A stretch of 24,474 nucleotides of DNA from Oscillospiraceae bacterium (GTDB lineage: Bacteria > Bacillota_A > Clostridia > Oscillospirales > Oscillospiraceae), in the NCBI GenBank assembly GCA_017415945.1, contig JAFQDR010000162.1:1-24474 (forward strand), in the 5' to 3' direction. The notes beneath the pieces are model-generated. The model saw only the letters and a list, made by a program, of their open reading frames with translations. It was not told where the DNA came from and did no database searches. Shown in pieces: positions 6,546-13,600 of this stretch; position 1 is the first letter of the stretch, and the number at the start of each line of letters is the position of its first letter. Both the position numbers and the translations under genes were made by a program.

Positions 6546-7505
6546 TTACTTGACGGGAACGTCAAAGCCCTTTTCTGCAAAGTACTTGGCAGCGCCGGGG
6601 TGGTAGGGCACGTCGGTGATGGAGGAAGCGAATTCCAGAGATGCTTCATAGCCCTTTGCGTGCTGTACGGAGATCTCACCCAGATTTTCGAAGATGGTAG
6701 AGGTCATATCGTAGATCGCATCTTCGGAAACGGTGTCAGCTGCGATGATAACTGCTGCGATGGCAACGGTCTTTGCGTCTTCGGGAGTGCCGTAAACGTC
6801 AGCAGCGATGGTAGCTTCTGCGTAGTAGGGAGAAACTTCGATCAGGTCTGCAATGTGTGCTGCGTCCAGGCTGACCAGATATACGTCATTGGTGGTAGCC
6901 AGAGAGGTGACAGCGTTGGTGGGAGCACCCGCTACGATGAAAGCAGCGTCGATCTTGCCGTCCTGCAGGGATTCAACGGAGTCGCCGAAGGACTGGTAAA
7001 CGGGTTCGATGTCGGATTCGGACAGGCCGTAAACACCCAGAATATCGATTGCGTTGAAGTAAACGCCGGAGCCCAGAGCGCCGATGGAAACGATCTTGCC
7101 TTCCAGATCCGCAACGGACTTAATATCGGGGTTCAGGGTGATGATCTGAACCTGTTCCATGTACATAGCAGCAACGGTGGAGAAGCCTTCCACGGGCTCT
7201 TCAAACAGGTTGGTGCCGGAGTAAGCATAGCTCATAACGTCGGACTGAACAAAGCCCAGCTGATTTGCTTCCGCTGCGATATCTTCAATGTTGGCCTTGG
7301 AGCCGCCGGAAGTAACTGCGGTAACGGAAACGTCGGTCTTACCGGAAACGTACTGGGCCAGAACGCCGCCGTATGCGTAGTAGGTGCCGGTTTCGCCGCC
7401 GGTACCGAACATCAGGTTGGTGCTGCCGCTGCCGCCGCAGGCACACAGGGTCAGAGCCAGAGCCAGACACAGAGCTGCAGCCAGAATCTTCTTCATCTTC
7501 TTCAT
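6546..7505 (-). CDS. TAXI-family TRAP transporter solute-binding lipoprotein
   Basis: The protein has 319 residues. A lipoprotein signal (MKKMKKILAAALCLALALTL) ends in the lipobox LCAC, with Cys23 as the lipidated residue. The mature part has the TAXI fold hallmarks: LMFGTGGETGTYYAYGGVLA near its start, then VTSGGSKANIEDI, QLGFVQSDV, and GSGVYFNAIDIL around residue 145. It binds the solute outside the membrane and hands it to the fused TRAP permease encoded next on the same strand. The start has AGGAGG 8 bases upstream, and a promoter stands at 7559-7587. Ligands of TAXI receptors are often glutamate, 2-oxoglutarate or other acids, but nothing here identifies the ligand. Confidence 0.93.
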   Translation of the reverse strand: MKKMKKILAAALCLALALTLCACGGSGSTNLMFGTGGETGTYYAYGGVLAQYVSGKTDVSVTAVTSGGSKANIEDIAAEANQLGFVQSDVMSYAYSGTNLFEEPVEGFSTVAAMYMEQVQIITLNPDIKSVADLEGKIVSIGALGSGVYFNAIDILGVYGLSESDIEPVYQSFGDSVESLQDGKIDAAFIVAGAPTNAVTSLATTNDVYLVSLDAAHIADLIEVSPYYAEATIAADVYGTPEDAKTVAIAAVIIAADTVSEDAIYDMTSTIFENLGEISVQHAKGYEASLEFASSITDVPYHPGAAKYFAEKGFDVPVK

Positions 7506-7558
7506 AACTGTTTCCTCCTATGGGAATGATTTCGGTGTCTCTTAATGAGTATGTTGCA

Positions 7559-7587
7559 AGTATAATCGCTTTAATGCGAAAAAGCAA
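7559..7587 (-). promoter_or_regulatory. Sigma-A promoter of the TAXI-TRAP operon
   Basis: On the minus strand the -35 is TTGCTT (7587-7582), then 17 bases, then -10 TATACT (7564-7559). The receptor ATG follows 54 bases downstream. The region 7590-7730 between the divergent promoters is AT-rich and shows no other feature I can support. Confidence 0.65.
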
Positions 7588-7733
7588 GTCTTTTTTTGCA
7601 ATTTTTAAAAAAATAAACTGCATTTTTCATTCCTGAAAAAGTCAGATTTTTCGCATTTTACACATCCGACAAAATCACCCCCTTGGTTTTCGTGCTTATT
7701 GTGCAACTCAAGTGAAGAACATCTGTTCCCCAC

Positions 7734-7762
7734 TTGCGCATTTGCGGCAGACAGGTTATAAT
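7734..7762 (+). promoter_or_regulatory. Sigma-A promoter of the DUF3842 gene
   Basis: A -35 TTGCGC (7734-7739), a 17-base spacer and a consensus -10 TATAAT (7757-7762) lie 28 bases before the start codon. Confidence 0.7.
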
Positions 7763-7790
7763 GAAGCAAACCAATTTCGGGAGAGATGCT

Positions 7791-8201
7791 ATGAAAATCG
7801 CAGTCATCGACGGGCAGGGCGGCAGGATCGGGCAGATGATCGTCAATGCCATCAAAAAAGAAGGCTTGGCCTGCACCGTCAGAGCCATCGGCACCAACTC
7901 CATGGCCACCGCCGCCATGCTGAAGGCAGGGGCGGACGAGGGTGCAACCGGGGAAAACCCCGTAATTGTGGCCTGCAGGCAGGTCAATATCATCATCGGG
8001 CCCCTTGGATTGCTGGTTGCAGACGGTCTTTTGGGAGAAATCACCCCCGCAATGGCCGCTGCCATCGGGCAAAGTGAAGCCACGAAGCTGCTTTTGCCCC
8101 TAAATCTGTGCAATAATATCGTGGTAGGCACCCAGTCCATGTCCGTTTCCAACCTCATTTCGGAAACCGTAAACACCCTAAAAAACCTGCTCCAAGCATA
8201 A
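7791..8201 (+). CDS. DUF3842 family protein
   Basis: The protein has 136 residues and starts MKIAVIDGQGGRIGQ, a glycine-rich beta-strand/loop like the nucleotide-binding start of a Rossmann or P-loop-like fold. This opening and the later PLNLCNNIVVG motif are characteristic of DUF3842, a conserved family of anaerobic Firmicutes with no known function. Length is normal for the family. GGGAGAG precedes the ATG and a promoter lies at 7734-7762. It is transcribed alone and ends at a strong bidirectional terminator. Confidence 0.88.
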   Translation: MKIAVIDGQGGRIGQMIVNAIKKEGLACTVRAIGTNSMATAAMLKAGADEGATGENPVIVACRQVNIIIGPLGLLVADGLLGEITPAMAAAIGQSEATKLLLPLNLCNNIVVGTQSMSVSNLISETVNTLKNLLQA

Positions 8202-8205
8202 AGAA

Positions 8206-8232
8206 AACCGCCGCACCGAGTATGCGGCGGTT
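8206..8232. terminator. Bidirectional terminator between converging genes
   Basis: A perfect 10-bp stem (8206-8215 with 8223-8232, AACCGCCGCA/TGCGGCGGTT) is followed by CTTTTCTTTT on the plus strand and TTTCTTT on the minus strand. It serves the DUF3842 gene and the converging gene at 8241. Confidence 0.9.
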
Positions 8233-8240
8233 CTTTTCTT

Positions 8241-8702
8241 TTATTGCAGGCATTCTCCCAGCAGCTTTTTCAATTGTGCCTTGTGGCGGGCAGCGGTGCT
8301 TCCTGCATCTCCCACAGGCAAACATCCCGCCTCCTCCGCCTTTTGCAGGAGCTCTGCAAGATTAACGGCATTTTTATAGAGTTTTCGCAAGTTGTATGCT
8401 GTGTAACTTGCAAAACTTTTCTCATTTACCGAAACAAAGATATCTCCCGTATCCAAAAAATACTCCGTTTGCATGGATTGAAACAGGGTCTTTGCCTCTC
8501 CCGCAAGCGCCAGAAGCCGCCTGCGATGGGTACCCGCGGCACAATTGGCCAGTTCCCTGCAGCCCACCCAATAGTCATGCAGCGCACACAGCAGCTCCTC
8601 CCAAGAAAGCTTGGATACGGCCTCAGTTTCTATGTGCTGTCCGCTGACCCGCTCCCATACGGCACCGAAGCCCGCCAGCACTTCCAAATCCTCTTGTGTC
8701 AT
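8241..8702 (-). CDS. Hypothetical soluble helical protein
   Basis: I do not recognise this protein. It has 153 residues if started at the ATG at 8702-8700, which lies 6 bases after AAAGGGGG; the in-frame ATG two codons earlier directly abuts that ribosome site and is less likely. It has no signal peptide or membrane segment, is rich in Leu, Ala and charged residues, and is probably all-helical. Scattered cysteines and histidines (for example ALHDYWVGCRELANC and GTHRRR) form no clear metal motif. It converges with the DUF3842 gene and is divergent from rsmE. Confidence 0.7.
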   Translation of the reverse strand: MTQEDLEVLAGFGAVWERVSGQHIETEAVSKLSWEELLCALHDYWVGCRELANCAAGTHRRRLLALAGEAKTLFQSMQTEYFLDTGDIFVSVNEKSFASYTAYNLRKLYKNAVNLAELLQKAEEAGCLPVGDAGSTAARHKAQLKKLLGECLQ

Positions 8703-8733
8703 ATGCATCCCCCTTTACCATCCTATGACAGCA

Positions 8734-8762
8734 TTGCAACTTGGTGCAAAACACGGTATAAT
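8734..8762 (+). promoter_or_regulatory. Sigma-A promoter probably driving rsmE
   Basis: A -35 TTGCAA (8734-8739), a 17-base spacer and a perfect -10 TATAAT (8757-8762) lie upstream of rsmE. The distance to the rsmE start is about 230 bases because a palindromic repeat (8784-8963) sits in between. Confidence 0.65.
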
Positions 8763-8783
8763 GATGACTGCAATTCAGAGTGT

Positions 8784-8963
8784 ACCTTCCCCTGGATAGG
8801 GGAAGGGGGACCGCTTGCGGTGGAAGAGGTCGATATTCAATTTGCGAAGCACACATTATGAAATAAATTCGGATTCGCCGAAATGCAGACACCAACAAAC
8901 ATATCACCGCAGACCTCCTCAGTCTCGCTGCGCTCGACAGCTCCCCCTAAAAGGGGAAGCCAC
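8784..8963. repeat. Long palindromic intergenic repeat in the rsmE leader
   Basis: This roughly 180-bp non-coding unit starts with the hairpin CCTTCCCCTGGATAGGGGAAGG (8785-8806, 9-bp stem) followed by ACCGCTTGCGGTGG. It ends with the inverted counterpart CTCCCCCTAAAAGGGGAAGC. The phrase CTCGCTGCGCTCGACAG near the right end is typical of dispersed repeats in gut Clostridia. It lies between a good promoter and rsmE, so it would be transcribed as a structured 5' leader. Confidence 0.6.
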
Positions 8964-8991
8964 ATTTTTATTTTAAACGGAGGTATATCTC

Positions 8992-9732
8992 ATGCCAAGA
9001 TTTTTTATGGAACATATTGATATAGAAGCCAAGTCCATCGTCATCACAGGCCGTGACGCCGAGCACATCAAGGTGCTGCGGATGCGAAACGGCGAAGCCC
9101 TCACCGTCTGCAACGGAAAGGGCACCGATCTCCACTGCGTGCTCACAGGCTCCGATGGCAAGATCGCATACGCGGATGTAATCGAAGCCGTCCCCTCCAA
9201 AAGCGAGGCGGCAGTGAAGGCACGGGTGTACGCAGGTCTGGCCAAGGGTGACCGTGTGGACTACGTTGCCCAGAAGTGCACGGAACTGGGGGCCACGGAG
9301 ATCGTATTCTTCAACTGCGACCGCTGCGTAGTGCGCCTTGACCCCAAGAAGGGTGCGGACAAGAAGGTGGAACGCTGGCAGCGCATTGCCGAGGAGGCCG
9401 CCAAGCAGTCGGGCCGCGGCATCATTCCCACCGTCCGCTATATTGACAGCTTCAAGCAGATGCTGGACGAGGCATCGGAATGTGGGCTGAAGCTGTTCAT
9501 GTACGAAACAGGTGACCGCATTTCCATGCAGGAGGCCATCCGCGCCGCCCTGCCCTGCCAAACCGCCGCTGTCATCACAGGCCCCGAGGGTGGCTTCACC
9601 GCCGAGGAAGCGGAGCTTGCCCGCAGCATGGGCTTCGCCGTGTGCGCCATGGGCCCCCGTATCCTCCGCTGTGAGACCGCACCTCTGATCCCTTTGACTG
9701 CCATCTTGTACGAAAGCGGCGATTTAGCCTAA
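8992..9732 (+). CDS. rsmE: 16S rRNA (uracil-1498-N3)-methyltransferase RsmE
   Basis: The protein has 246 residues, normal for the family. An N-terminal PUA-like RNA-binding part (about 1-70, with HIKVLRMRNGEALTVCNG) is followed by a SPOUT methyltransferase domain. Its trefoil-knot cofactor motifs are plain: KCTELGATEI, ITGPEGGFTAEEAE (about residues 195-208) and GPRILRCETAPL near the C-terminus. The enzyme methylates U1498 of 16S rRNA in the small subunit, using S-adenosylmethionine. CGGAGG stands just upstream of the ATG. It is followed after 186 bases by the GTPase-Rae1 fusion gene, another ribosome-directed protein. Confidence 0.95.
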   Translation: MPRFFMEHIDIEAKSIVITGRDAEHIKVLRMRNGEALTVCNGKGTDLHCVLTGSDGKIAYADVIEAVPSKSEAAVKARVYAGLAKGDRVDYVAQKCTELGATEIVFFNCDRCVVRLDPKKGADKKVERWQRIAEEAAKQSGRGIIPTVRYIDSFKQMLDEASECGLKLFMYETGDRISMQEAIRAALPCQTAAVITGPEGGFTAEEAELARSMGFAVCAMGPRILRCETAPLIPLTAILYESGDLA

Positions 9733-9895
9733 CATTTCATGTTAGGAGAGAATAGTGAAAAGTGAAGAGTGAAAAGAAGTTGTCAAATCCAATTTTTCAA
9801 ATTTGATTTGTTATTTAAATTTCCCACCAATTCAGAGAATTGGTGGGAACCATTTCTCTTCACTGTTCTTTTTTCTCTCTTCACTCTTCTCTGTA
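9728..9895. repeat. Intergenic inverted-repeat region between rsmE and the GTPase gene
   Basis: It opens with a small hairpin overlapping the rsmE stop (CCTAACA/TGTTAGG, 9728-9734 with 9740-9746). Then come purine-rich GAGAATAGTGAAAAGTGAAG and, at the far end (about 9857-9895), a pyrimidine-rich near-complement. Inside is a perfect 13-bp stem (9821-9833 with 9837-9849, TTCCCACCAATTC/GAATTGGTGGGAA). The segment GTGAAAAGAAGTTGTCAAA and the following AT-rich palindrome resemble 14425-14475, so this is probably a dispersed repeat family. No T run makes it a convincing terminator. Confidence 0.5.
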
Positions 9896-9918
9896 AAATA
9901 ATCCGAAAGGACACCTTT

Positions 9919-12462
9919 ATGAAAAAACTCGTTGTGGGCATCACCGCCCACGTTGACTCCGGAAAAACCACATTATCCGAGGCTTTGCTGTACCTGTCGG
10001 GAGCCATTCGCAAGCTGGGCCGTGTAGACCACCGTGACGCATATCTGGACACCCATGAGCTGGAACGCCGCCGAGGCATCACCATCTTCTCTAAGCAGGC
10101 ACGGTTTTCCACCGACACCATGGACGTGACGCTGCTGGACACCCCCGGCCACGCGGATTTCTCCGCGGAAATGGAGCGTGTGCTCCATGTGCTGGACTGC
10201 GCCATTCTGGTGGTCAGCGGCACCGACGGAGTACAGGCCCATACGGAAACCGTCTGGCGGCTGCTGCAGCGCTATCATGTGCCCACCTTCATCTTCGTCA
10301 ACAAAATGGACTTGGACGGTGCGGACAAGCAGCGGGTGCTCCACGACCTGAAGCGCAGCCTGTCCGATAGCTGCGTAGACTTCACCATGCGCCCCGCACT
10401 GTATGAAGACATCGCCATGTGTGACGAAGCCGCACTGGAAGAATATATGGAAACGGACACCGTCGCCGACAGCCGCATCGCGGATATGATCCACGGCCGC
10501 AGGCTGTTCCCCTGCCTGTTCGGCTCCGCCCTAAAATTACAGGGTGTGGAGGAATTTCTGGCGCTGCTGGAACGGTACACCCTGCCTTCCACTCCCCGCA
10601 AGGTCTTCGGGGCACGGGTATTCAAAATCGCCCGTGACGCACAGGGGAACCGCCTGACCTACCTAAAAGTTACAGGGGGCACCTTGAAGGCCCGTGACGA
10701 GCTGAAATACACCGACCAGAACGGCGAAGAATACACCGAGAAAATCAAGGGTCTCCGCCTGTATTCGGGCACCAAGTTCGACACTCCCGAGCAGGTCGTC
10801 CAAGGGGAGGTCTGCGCCGTAGCGGGCCTTACAAAGACCTATCCCGGTCAGGGCTTAGGTGCCGATGCGGATGCCTCCGCGCCCCTGCTGGAGCCCGTTC
10901 TGTCCTACCGCATCGTGCTGCCCAAGGGTACCGATCCCATGGTCATGCTGCCCAAGCTTCGCCAGTTAGAGGAGGAAGACCCCCAGCTGCACATCGTCTG
11001 GCACGAGCGGCTGCAGCAGCTCCAGGCACGGCTCATGGGTGAGGTGCAAATCGAAATTCTCAAAAGTCTCATCAAAGAGCGGTTCAACGTGGACGTGGAC
11101 ATGGACACAGGCCGCATTATGTATAAGGAAACCATCGCCAACACCGTAGAGGGCGTGGGGCACTTTGAGCCCCTGCGGCACTATGCGGAGGCCCACTTCC
11201 TCCTGGAGCCTCTGCCCAACGGAAGCGGCTTGGAGTTTACCTCCAATTGCAGCGAGGATCTGCTGGACCGCAACTGGCAGCGGCTGATTTTGACTCACTT
11301 GGGAGAAAAACAGCACCTCGGCGTGCTCACAGGCTCCCCCATCACAGACATCCGCATTACCCTTACCGCAGGCCGTGCCCATGCCAAGCATACCGAAGGC
11401 GGCGACTTCCGACAGGCCACCTATCGCGGTGTGCGGCAGGGGCTCATGCAGGCGGAAAGCGTGCTGCTGGAGCCCATGTACAGCTTCCGTCTTACAGTGC
11501 CCACGGAAGCCATGGGCCGTGCCATCAACGATATCCGTGCCATGAACGGCACATTTGAGACGCCCGATGACTACGGCGAGACCGTGACCCTCACAGGCAC
11601 CGCTCCCGTATCCGCCATGAACGGCTACCACACGGAGTTGGCAGCCTATACCCACGGCACAGGGAAGCTCTCCTGCGCCCCTGCGGGCTATGCACCATGC
11701 AGCAATGCGGAAGCGATCGTAACCGAAATCGGTTATGATGCGGAACAGGACGTGGACAACACCCCTCACTCGGTCTTCTGCGCTCACGGTGCGGGCTTCA
11801 CAGTGAAGTGGAACGAGGTACCCGAATATATGCACCTGAGCAGCACCTTGGAAAAGCCCAAGGCAGCCGATGACGAGCCGCCTCGTCCTGTGGTGCGCCA
11901 TCGGAATCTGGACATTGACGAAAAGGAGCTGGAGGCCATCATGCGCCGTGAATTCGGGGACATCAAGCGGCCCCAATACGGCAGTGCCAAGCAGGCCATG
12001 ACCGCCGAGCGCATGCAGAAGGAGCCCATTGCCAAGAAGGACTACATCATCGTGGACGGGTATAATCTGATTTTCGCATGGGAAGAGCTGGCAGAACTGG
12101 CCGCTGTGGACTTGGACAACGCCCGACAGCAGCTGTTGGACCGACTGGCCAATTACCGCGCCTTCCGCGGCTGCGAGCTGGTAGTGGTTTTTGACGGCTA
12201 CCGTGTGAAAGGCAGCAAGGGTGCCCGCGAGAACTACCATGATTTGAACGTTGTGTACACCCAAGAGAATGAAACCGGGGATATGTACATCGAAAAGCTG
12301 GCAAACTCCATCGGCAGAAACTACCGTGTCCGCGTGGTCACCTCCGACGGCCTGATTCAGCTGTCCGCTCTCCGCAGCGGCGTACTGCGTATGTCCTCCC
12401 GTGAATTCATCCCCGAGGTTGAAACAATTTTGACGCAAATCCGCAAGGTGATTACACAGTAA
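9919..12462 (+). CDS. EF-G/TetM-like translational GTPase fused to a Rae1/YacP-like NYN ribonuclease domain
   Basis: The protein has 847 residues. The GTPase domain has G1 AHVDSGKTT (10-18), G2 RRRGITIF (50-57), G3 DTPGHADF (74-81, catalytic His78) and G4 NKMD (128-131). Domains II-V of the TetM/EF-G type follow to about residue 690. The tip of domain IV reads AHAKHTEGGDF, like EF-G, not the YSPVSTPADF loop of Tet(M). Residues about 708-847 are a second complete domain with DGYN (Asp713), VVFD, ENETGD (Asp788) and TSD (Asp810). These match the acidic motifs of Rae1/YacP, a Bacillus endonuclease that cuts mRNA in the ribosomal A site. The linkage suggests a GTPase that docks on the ribosome and brings a nuclease to the decoding site; this is inference. 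ATG 9919 is chosen because the GTPase starts there and GAAAGGA precedes it. Confidence 0.9.
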   Translation: MKKLVVGITAHVDSGKTTLSEALLYLSGAIRKLGRVDHRDAYLDTHELERRRGITIFSKQARFSTDTMDVTLLDTPGHADFSAEMERVLHVLDCAILVVSGTDGVQAHTETVWRLLQRYHVPTFIFVNKMDLDGADKQRVLHDLKRSLSDSCVDFTMRPALYEDIAMCDEAALEEYMETDTVADSRIADMIHGRRLFPCLFGSALKLQGVEEFLALLERYTLPSTPRKVFGARVFKIARDAQGNRLTYLKVTGGTLKARDELKYTDQNGEEYTEKIKGLRLYSGTKFDTPEQVVQGEVCAVAGLTKTYPGQGLGADADASAPLLEPVLSYRIVLPKGTDPMVMLPKLRQLEEEDPQLHIVWHERLQQLQARLMGEVQIEILKSLIKERFNVDVDMDTGRIMYKETIANTVEGVGHFEPLRHYAEAHFLLEPLPNGSGLEFTSNCSEDLLDRNWQRLILTHLGEKQHLGVLTGSPITDIRITLTAGRAHAKHTEGGDFRQATYRGVRQGLMQAESVLLEPMYSFRLTVPTEAMGRAINDIRAMNGTFETPDDYGETVTLTGTAPVSAMNGYHTELAAYTHGTGKLSCAPAGYAPCSNAEAIVTEIGYDAEQDVDNTPHSVFCAHGAGFTVKWNEVPEYMHLSSTLEKPKAADDEPPRPVVRHRNLDIDEKELEAIMRREFGDIKRPQYGSAKQAMTAERMQKEPIAKKDYIIVDGYNLIFAWEELAELAAVDLDNARQQLLDRLANYRAFRGCELVVVFDGYRVKGSKGARENYHDLNVVYTQENETGDMYIEKLANSIGRNYRVRVVTSDGLIQLSALRSGVLRMSSREFIPEVETILTQIRKVITQ

Positions 12463-12465
12463 TTA

Positions 12466-12493
12466 AGCCTCCCTTTAGGCAAGGGGGCCTTTT
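12466..12493 (+). terminator. Terminator of the GTPase-Rae1 gene
   Basis: The imperfect hairpin AGCCTCCCTTTAGGCAAGGG followed by GGCCTTTT starts 4 bases after the stop codon. It belongs to the CCTTTAGGCAAGG repeat family, which here serves as a terminator, and is the uninterrupted form of the hairpin split at 2076-2253. Confidence 0.65.
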
Positions 12494-12508
12494 CGCGCAA
12501 TAACATAC

Positions 12509-12545
12509 ACACCCACGCGACGAGCAATCGAGTGGGTGTTTCGTT
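12509..12545 (+). terminator. Second terminator-like hairpin
   Basis: An 8-bp stem (12509-12516 with 12532-12539, ACACCCAC/GTGGGTGT) is followed by TTCGTTTT. It could back up the preceding terminator. Confidence 0.6.
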
Positions 12546-12645
12546 TTATGGAATTTACAAAATGTTTACCCTCCTCCGCTGTACAGCCTTGTGGGCAAAT
12601 GGTATACTTGACATAGAAAATAGCCTTATTTTAGGGAGGGATATT

Positions 12646-12960
12646 ATGGATCACGAGGGAAAGGTCATATTGGGCAGCTTGGCAGGCATCCTCTCCTATA
12701 TGGTTTTACTTGTAGTCTCCATCATGGATGTCATGCGCAATTATGAAACCATAACACACATAAGCCCTTTGCATGTGAGTTTTCTCATCACCCTTGCATT
12801 GGTGGTATTCTGGTTTCTCCCCATCAGCATATTCGTTCACCGAAACGCACAGATGGCAAACATGAAAAAGACCGCTTTCGTATCAAAGAAATTGATAATT
12901 TTCTTTGTTCTGTTTGCATTGATGAGCGGAGTCGCCATTTTATCGGAGCTGTTTCGGTAA
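12646..12960 (+). CDS. Small membrane protein of unknown function
   Basis: The protein has 104 residues with three predicted transmembrane helices (about 8-28, 44-64 and 82-101). I do not recognise the family. The ATG at 12646 is preceded by AGGGAGGG; a longer frame upstream runs through the terminator hairpin and is not credible. A possible -10 TATACT lies at 12603 but no good -35 is apparent. It is followed at once by a terminator, so it is a single-gene unit. Confidence 0.75.
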   Translation: MDHEGKVILGSLAGILSYMVLLVVSIMDVMRNYETITHISPLHVSFLITLALVVFWFLPISIFVHRNAQMANMKKTAFVSKKLIIFFVLFALMSGVAILSELFR

Positions 12961-12986
12961 GCACAGCGAATGTGCTTTGATTTTTA
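12960..12986 (+). terminator. Rho-independent terminator of the small membrane protein gene
   Basis: A 6-bp stem (12960-12965 with 12971-12976, AGCACA/TGTGCT) is followed by TTGATTTTT and overlaps the stop codon of the preceding gene. Confidence 0.7.
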
Positions 12987-13170
12987 TGACCGCAGCATCC
13001 CCCTTGTTACCATACGGAAAGAGTTTGGCAACCTGTATTTTGTCACAGCGGGAAGCGTGGATGACGAGTACGGCGTTGTTTTTATGAATGACAGTGCCAA
13101 CGATCTTGATGGGATCATGTCTCCGGAACGCATCGGCGGCAATGCCTTTCTTTACAGCACACGCTCATAA
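12970..13170 (+). pseudogene. Short coding remnant, origin unknown
   Basis: A 66-codon open frame has codon structure like real genes here (for example NLYFVTAGSVDDEYGVVFMN and SPERIGGNAFLYS). Its only 5' start lies inside the terminator stem of the previous gene, and no ribosome site is present. It is best read as the C-terminal remnant of a gene that lost its 5' part. I cannot name the family. Confidence 0.3.
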
Positions 13171-13256
13171 AACGCAGCCCCAAATCATTACAAAAAGTAT
13201 CTTTTCACGCATTACAACAGAATACCGAAAGACGGACTATCCCCCTCTGTTCCCCC

Positions 13257-13293
13257 AAAATCCCCGAACCAAACGCGGTTTGGGGATTTTTTT
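13257..13293 (+). terminator. Strong terminator upstream of the spo0A control region
   Basis: A 14-bp stem with one mismatch (13257-13270 with 13277-13290, AAAATCCCCGAACC/GGTTTGGGGATTTT) is followed by a T run. It isolates the spo0A promoter region from upstream transcription and may have terminated the gene whose remnant lies at 12970-13170. Confidence 0.85.
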
Positions 13294-13306
13294 GCCACGC
13301 CCCCCA

Positions 13307-13461
13307 TTCGACAGCCTCTGTCGGAACGGGAATTTTCTTGCAATTTGGTGACAAACGGTGACAAACTCGAAACATGACGACCTGTCGAAACCGCCGTCGA
13401 AGGGGAAAATACGCTGTCAGCATTTCGAACATAATCCGAGAGAATGTCGAGCAAAGTCGAT
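13307..13461 (+). promoter_or_regulatory. Cluster of 0A boxes upstream of spo0A
   Basis: The Spo0A-binding heptamer TGTCGAA occurs exactly at 13383-13389 and, on the minus strand, at 13307-13313. One-mismatch versions occur at 13319-13325 (TGTCGGA), 13395-13401 (CGTCGAA) and 13445-13451 (TGTCGAG). Weaker ones lie at 13375-13381 and 13455-13461. A 10-bp tandem repeat, GGTGACAAAC twice, is at 13347-13366. Spo0A is known to regulate its own gene in Bacillus, so this cluster most likely mediates autoregulation. Confidence 0.65.
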
Positions 13462-13491
13462 GAAAAGTCGGGGAAAAACGCAATTTTATGC

Positions 13492-13520
13492 TTGCAAAGT
13501 TACAAATTAGTGTATAAGAT
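13492..13520 (+). promoter_or_regulatory. Probable sigma-A promoter of spo0A
   Basis: A -35 TTGCAA (13492-13497) is separated by 17 bases from TAAGAT (13515-13520); an overlapping TATAAG (13513-13518) would give a 15-base spacer. It lies just downstream of the 0A-box cluster and about 80 bases before the ATG. No clear sigma-H promoter was seen. Confidence 0.5.
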
Positions 13521-13600
13521 GATGTCAGTGAGACAACAAGACCCATGAAAAAAGAGAGATGCTCGCCGGAAAGAAAAGTTTTTGGAGGATTAGTTTTACA

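Noticed and set aside
9919..12462. Annotation as a tetracycline-resistance ribosomal protection protein
   Set aside because: The GTPase part is of this class, but the domain IV tip lacks the Tet(M) YSPVSTPADF loop and a ribonuclease domain is attached, so resistance cannot be claimed from sequence.
12532..12645. A longer N-terminus for the small membrane protein
   Set aside because: The extension runs through a terminator hairpin and lacks a ribosome site, whereas AGGGAGGG precedes the ATG at 12646.
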